This document shows, in pieces, positions 60,299-64,000 of a DNA stretch of 64,000 nt (position 1 is the stretch's first letter; the number at the start of each line of letters is the position of its first letter). Source of the stretch: Gordonia westfalica (GTDB taxonomy: Bacteria > Actinomycetota > Actinomycetes > Mycobacteriales > Mycobacteriaceae); the NCBI RefSeq assembly GCF_900105725.1, contig NZ_FNLM01000034.1, positions 2,852,001 through 2,916,000 of the forward strand. Reading direction: 5' to 3'. The notes beneath the pieces were generated by a model. The model saw nothing but the letters and a program-made list of their open reading frames with translations. It did no database searches and had not been told where the DNA came from. A program made the translations under genes and the position numbers.

Positions 60299-61890
60299 GT
60301 CGCCTCTCCGGCTTCGGTTCTGGTGTCGGCCGTGTCCCCGTCACCCGCCGAATCCCCGTCACCCGCCGAATCCCCATGGCTCGTCGAATCCCCGTGGCTC
60401 GTCGACAGGCCGTGGTAGGTCTTCTCCCAATACGACGGATTGACCAGGATCTGCCACATACCCTTGATGGCGGCGACGCTCATCATCAGCCAGTACAGCG
60501 GGATCAGCAACGCCGAGACCAGCAGTTCACTCCGGTCGTCCTCACGGATCGCGATCAGGTTCATGTAGATCGCGGCGCCGTTGCCGAGGATCATCGACGC
60601 CAGCGCCAGGTAGTAGATCGGCCCCGGGAACAGCTCGGCGACGATCGGCGGCTGGCCGCCGATCCACAACGCCAGGATCAGCCAGAACACCATGTTCAGG
60701 CAGGCGATCACCGGGGTGCCGGCGATGAGCAGCGTGAATCGTGCGAAGGCGACCGGTCCGAGGATCTCCCACAGCTTGACCGGGTGCCGCATGTGGACGA
60801 GCCACGTCTGCATGTAGCCCTTGTACCAACGGGATCGTTGCCGCACCCAGTTGATGGCGTCGACGTTGGCCTCTTCCATGGTCACCGAATCCAGCACGAC
60901 GGTGCGGTAGCCGTGATCGGCGATGCGCACGCCGAGGTCGGCGTCCTCGGTGACGTTGAAGGGATCCCACGCCCCGATCTTGTCGAGGACATCACGCTTG
61001 AAGTGGTTCGACGTGCCGCCCAACGGGATCGGCGCGCGGCTGACCATCATGCCGGGCAACAGGAAACCGAACCAGATCCCGTAGTCGGCGGTGAACCACT
61101 CGGTGAGAAGGTTCTCGCGCACGTTGTGGAAGCTCAACTCGCCCTGGACACAGACGACCGACTCGTCGTCGGTGTTGTTGAGCACGTACACGGCACGTCG
61201 TAGCTGCAGCGGCTCGGGCTTGTCCTCCGCGTCGAAGATGGTGACGATGTCGCCGGTCGCGAAGTGCATCCCGTAGTTGCATGCCTTCGGCTTGGTCCGC
61301 GGCTGGGCCGGCGGGGTCAGGACCACGGTCACGATCCCGGTCTTCTCGACGTCGCGAGCCGCCTCGATCGTCGGTTCGTCGTCCTCCTCGAGGAGCAGCA
61401 GCACCTGCAATTTCTCGCGCGGGTACTCGATGGTCTCCATCGCGGCCACGAGGTCGCCGACCACCTCGGGTTCTCCGTAGGCGGGGACGAAGACGGTGTA
61501 GAACGGCAACTCCGAGTCGGGTATCGAGCGGGCCTGCTCATCGGAGACCCGGATGGCGCCGTTGACCAGCCCGCGCCGGAAGATCACCACCCGGTCGGCG
61601 ATCGTGACGACGTACCCGATCGTGGCGACGGAGATGAGCGTTGCGAACGTGCCGACCGGGAAGAACACCAGCAGGATCGCGACGACGCCGACGATCGTGA
61701 ACCCGATGATCTTCTGGGTTCGGTTGAACGGCACCGACGCCGACATGTCCTCGTCGGCGTCACGCAGGCGGTTCACCGCGTCCTGCAGAGCCTCCGCGCG
61801 GTACTCCTCGTCGACGAGCAGTTCACGCACCGGCCGGGTCGGACGTGTGCTCCGGGCGATCCCCGGTGCATCGATGCGGTTGCGGCTCAT
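60295..61890 (-). CDS. BcsA-like processive family-2 glycosyltransferase
   Basis: A 531-aa membrane glycosyltransferase. Two N-terminal helices (IIGFTIVGVVAILLVFF...) precede the GT-A domain with PFYTVFVPAYGEPEVV, LLEEDDEP, the DxD-like IFDAEDKPEPLQ, the base motif FNVTEDADLGVRI and QRSRWYKGYMQT (QxxRW). Then come helices (LLIAGTPVIACLNMVFWLIL...). This is the set expected for cellulose, chitin or hyaluronan-type synthases. It overlaps both neighbours by 4 bp. The C-terminal tail carries an 18-bp tandem repeat. The product is probably an exopolysaccharide; its sugar is not determinable here. Confidence 0.88.
   Translation of the reverse strand: MSRNRIDAPGIARSTRPTRPVRELLVDEEYRAEALQDAVNRLRDADEDMSASVPFNRTQKIIGFTIVGVVAILLVFFPVGTFATLISVATIGYVVTIADRVVIFRRGLVNGAIRVSDEQARSIPDSELPFYTVFVPAYGEPEVVGDLVAAMETIEYPREKLQVLLLLEEDDEPTIEAARDVEKTGIVTVVLTPPAQPRTKPKACNYGMHFATGDIVTIFDAEDKPEPLQLRRAVYVLNNTDDESVVCVQGELSFHNVRENLLTEWFTADYGIWFGFLLPGMMVSRAPIPLGGTSNHFKRDVLDKIGAWDPFNVTEDADLGVRIADHGYRTVVLDSVTMEEANVDAINWVRQRSRWYKGYMQTWLVHMRHPVKLWEILGPVAFARFTLLIAGTPVIACLNMVFWLILALWIGGQPPIVAELFPGPIYYLALASMILGNGAAIYMNLIAIREDDRSELLVSALLIPLYWLMMSVAAIKGMWQILVNPSYWEKTYHGLSTSHGDSTSHGDSAGDGDSAGDGDTADTRTEAGEAT
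60335..60406 (-). repeat. four tandem 18-bp units at the GT2 C-terminus
   Basis: Four units of 18 bp (TCCCCGTCACCCGCCGAA and variants on the plus strand) start at 60335, 60353, 60371 and 60389. They encode a Ser/Gly/Asp/His-rich tail. Copy number may vary by slippage. Confidence 0.85.
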
Positions 61891-63391
61891 GGCTTCTCCC
61901 CCGCATCCGGGTCCAGCTGTGTCTGGATCAGGTCGCGAGCGAGGCCGACGAGAAGCGCCCGGTCCTTGTACTGGGGATTGCTGTCGAGGAGGACAGCGTT
62001 GCCGCGCAACAGCACCGTCATCAGCGCGCTGACGTTCGCCGCGATGGTGATGCGCGGTTGCGGGAAATAGGCCTCGGGTTCGTGGTTGTCGACGGCCCAG
62101 AGCATGACCTGCTGGGTTCGGCTTCCGTTGTTCCACCACCACGAGACCACGGTGTAGGTGAGGTACTTGTCATCGTCGACGACGTTCCACATCTTTCCCT
62201 CGACACCGAGCGGCAGCGCGACGGCGACGGGCTCGCTGACCCGCTCGTCGGACAGGTCGTAGCGGAAGAGATCGGGGTAGACCTCGAGTGCCAGTGGACG
62301 TCTGGAGTCGACGCTGTCGACGACCACCCGGCGTGGCCGGCCGAACTTGTCGAAGGCCCGGCTCCCGACGCCCTGGACCAGGACCTGCCGGACGAGCACG
62401 GCCCCGGAGCCGTACATCTTCGAACCCCACCGGTAGATCTCCGCCGACTCCTGCCGCCAGCCGTCCGGCACCACGAGGGGCTCACCGATCCGGAGCTGCG
62501 GATACCGGTTGCTCTGCCAGGTGCTGCCGACCGCCGGGGTCGGCACGAAGGCCAACGCGATCGCCGCGACGAGAACCACCAACAGCGGGCGGCCGACGGC
62601 CGCGACCTTGGGGGCCGAGATCTGGCCGCGCGCAGGCGGCGACCACTCCTGTCCGCCGCGCCGTCGGTGGTCGTAGAGCATGAGGGACCGGGTCACCAAC
62701 GCGGCGACCAGGGGCGGGACCGGGATCAGCAGGTTTCGAGGGACACCGATCAGGTAGAGAGCGCCCAGCACGACCAACCCGACGGCTCCGGCGACCAGCG
62801 CCGCGACCGCTTTGTGCTACGCCCCGTCCCGACCGCGATCGCGGTGGCCGCCATCGCGACGAGCACCAGGATGAACCCCGCCGCAAGCGATGTGCCGCCC
62901 ATCGAGAGCAGCACCGCGCGCATCGGTACGGGGAACACGAGCAGGAACAGCAGCCACACCCACCGGTATCGGGCGACCGGGCGCAGACCGAACACCAGGA
63001 TCGCCGCACCGAGCACGAACAACCACAGCGCCAGCAGATCCATGTGCGTCGTCAGGTACGAACGCGTGTAGCGAGGGTTCACCAGGGACTTCATCGCCAG
63101 AGCCAGGATCAGCACGACCATGCCGACGATCACGTCGGTCTGCCGGTCGTAGATGGGCGGCTCGTCGACGCGCCGCCAGGAGACCCCCACCGCCGCGATG
63201 ACGCAGAGGATGATCAGCACCGGCACATACACGATCAGGGTCTGCGCCCGCATCTCCTCGACGACCGCCACGATCGTGTTCCAGAACGCGAGGACGGTGC
63301 AGGCGACCAGGAACAGCCACCGGAGGGCGATGAACCCGCCGGGCCGTCTCTCGGTGGCCGCCGCAGCTGCCTTCGTGATCGCGGAGACCAC
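61887..63391 (-). CDS. Multi-pass membrane protein of the polysaccharide cluster (frameshifted)
   Basis: About 500 residues. From ATG 63391 (MVSAITKAAAAATERRPGG) some seven hydrophobic segments follow (LIVYVPVLIILCVIAAVGV, VIVGMVVLILALAM, WVWLLFLLVFPVPMRAVLL, LAAGFILVLVAMAATAIAV). The frame then breaks at about 62817 (coding strand ACAAAG, expected ACAAAAG). The other frame continues KAVAALVAGAVGLVVLGALY, further helices, and a soluble domain (WQSNRYPQLRIGEPLVVPDG) to 61887. It is cotranscribed with the BcsA-like and BcsB-like genes. An exosortase-like fold was considered but the catalytic Cys is absent. Function unknown. Confidence 0.7.
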
Positions 63392-63397
63392 CGACGG

Positions 63398-64000
63398 TCA
63401 GTCCTCTACGTGTGCGCGGCGACGACGCCGCAGGACGAGTGTCGCCGCGAGCGCGGCCACGAGCGCGATCCCGACGGCGGCCACGACGACGGTCACCCAC
63501 GACACCCCGGTCGACGAGGAGTCGTCCGGTTGCGCCTGCTCGCCGGCGGGCACGACGACCGGCTGCTGACCGGCCACCTGCATCAGGGCCTGCCCGCTCA
63601 GTGCCGACCAGCGATCGGGATCGGCGGAGAGCCAGCGCAGTACGGCGTCGAGGTCGGCGGCGTCTCGGGTCGACGTCGCGACCAGCACCGTCCGGCCGGC
63701 GTCACGCGCGACCTGGAGCGATCCGAACCTGACCCCGGGGGTCAGGACCACGTTCGACGGTTGGCCGTTCGCGCCCAGCACGGTCAGGGTCTGACCGTCG
63801 GCGGTCACCGGCAACGTCAGGTCGGGCAGCCGCTGCCCGTCGGCGGCGATGATCACCGCAGGTGCGCTCGAGGACATCGCGTCGTCGACGGACACCACGT
63901 CCACCCCGAGCCGGACCGCCGACAGTCGCTGCAGACCCGACATGATCGATACGGCGCGCGCGACATCGTCGACTCCGCCGTTCGTCCAGGCGAGCGAGGC
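63398..64000 (-). CDS. BcsB-like membrane-anchored protein (C-terminal part; cut by window end)
   Basis: The frame is open to the window end, so at least 200 residues are visible, starting ASLAWTNGGVDDVARAVSIM. The body has an alternating-strand pattern (LPDLTLPVTADGQTLTVLG), then a C-terminal transmembrane helix (WVTVVVAAVGIALVAALAATL) and a basic tail RRRRRAH. This layout, upstream of a BcsA-like synthase, recalls BcsB, whose C-terminal helix docks on BcsA. The upstream part is needed to confirm. It ends 6 bp before the next gene. Confidence 0.6.
   Translation of the reverse strand, partial: ASLAWTNGGVDDVARAVSIMSGLQRLSAVRLGVDVVSVDDAMSSSAPAVIIAADGQRLPDLTLPVTADGQTLTVLGANGQPSNVVLTPGVRFGSLQVARDAGRTVLVATSTRDAADLDAVLRWLSADPDRWSALSGQALMQVAGQQPVVVPAGEQAQPDDSSSTGVSWVTVVVAAVGIALVAALAATLVLRRRRRAHVED

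Noticed and set aside
60335..60406. Regular 18-bp repeats as a CRISPR array
   Set aside because: Units are directly adjacent with no spacers, in frame in a coding region; no cas genes are near.
61887..63391. Exosortase assignment for the membrane protein
   Set aside because: The pattern of helices and a PVPMR segment is suggestive, but the catalytic Cys region of exosortases is not found.

Overview
The window is high-GC actinobacterial DNA, almost certainly from the Mycobacteriales and most like Gordonia or a close relative. The evidence is an mshA (mycothiol) gene, a 33-residue bS22 ribosomal protein, senX3-regX3, and a core gene order that mirrors the M. tuberculosis Rv0486-Rv0512 block in reverse. 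From memory that order is: hemB-hemD-hemC-hemA, a glutaredoxin, serB1-like HAD, acyltransferase (Rv0502), epimerase (Rv0501), bS22, BldC-like HTH, proC, thioesterase, TIM-barrel protein, membrane protein, Ppx, Rv0495c-like, regX3-senX3, gpm1, then after an interruption a YbjN protein and mshA. No database search was possible.

Layout. (1) 1-5.2 kb: haem operon rex-hemA-hemC-hemD, then hemB, with a perfect Rex-type operator ahead of rex. (2) 5.2-13.1 kb: glutaredoxin, HAD hydrolase, a transketolase-like enzyme with a convergent alcohol dehydrogenase, an acyltransferase and a nucleotide-sugar-type epimerase. (3) 13.3-25.5 kb: bS22, BldC-like HTH, a proline/thioesterase/TIM-barrel/membrane/Ppx run, the SenX3-RegX3 phosphate two-component system, phosphoglycerate mutase and an amino-acid permease. 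(4) About 25.62-48.36 kb: an integrated ~22.7 kb island whose right end is the 3' end of the initiator tRNA-fMet gene. It holds a recombinase remnant split by an ISL3-family insertion sequence. Next comes a leftward defence operon: type I restriction-modification hsdM-hsdS-hsdR, a YgjP-like metallopeptidase, an unknown 114-aa protein and a PrrC/RloC-like AAA ATPase. A rightward mobile-element backbone follows: small genes, a TraD/VirD4-like coupling ATPase, a replication-relaxation protein, a DNA methyltransferase, ArdA anti-restriction, an RHH protein, an XRE/ImmA switch and a large serine recombinase. (5) 48.4-57.5 kb: acyl-CoA ligase, a DUF222/HNH gene with a broken duplicate of its 5' end, YbjN-mshA, and a znuACB-like zinc importer. 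(6) 57.5-64 kb: a lipoprotein glycosidase and a convergent polysaccharide cluster with a BcsA-like glycosyltransferase, a BcsB-like membrane-anchored partner (cut by the window end) and two multi-pass membrane proteins.

Points of most interest. The island's ends share a TGGTAG core, which suggests crossover exactly at the CCA end of tRNA-fMet and replacement of its terminator. The island carries both a type I restriction system and ArdA, a known class of type I inhibitors. A 12-bp palindrome, identical at two places 5.5 kb apart, lies before the XRE repressor gene and before the transfer operon, and looks like the operator of the element's switch. The AAA ATPase at the end of the hsd operon has the layout of an anticodon-nuclease guard.

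Five core genes (hemC, transketolase-like, regX3 and two membrane genes of the polysaccharide cluster) are each broken by one missing base, consistent with homopolymer deletions in an unpolished assembly. They are annotated here across the break.
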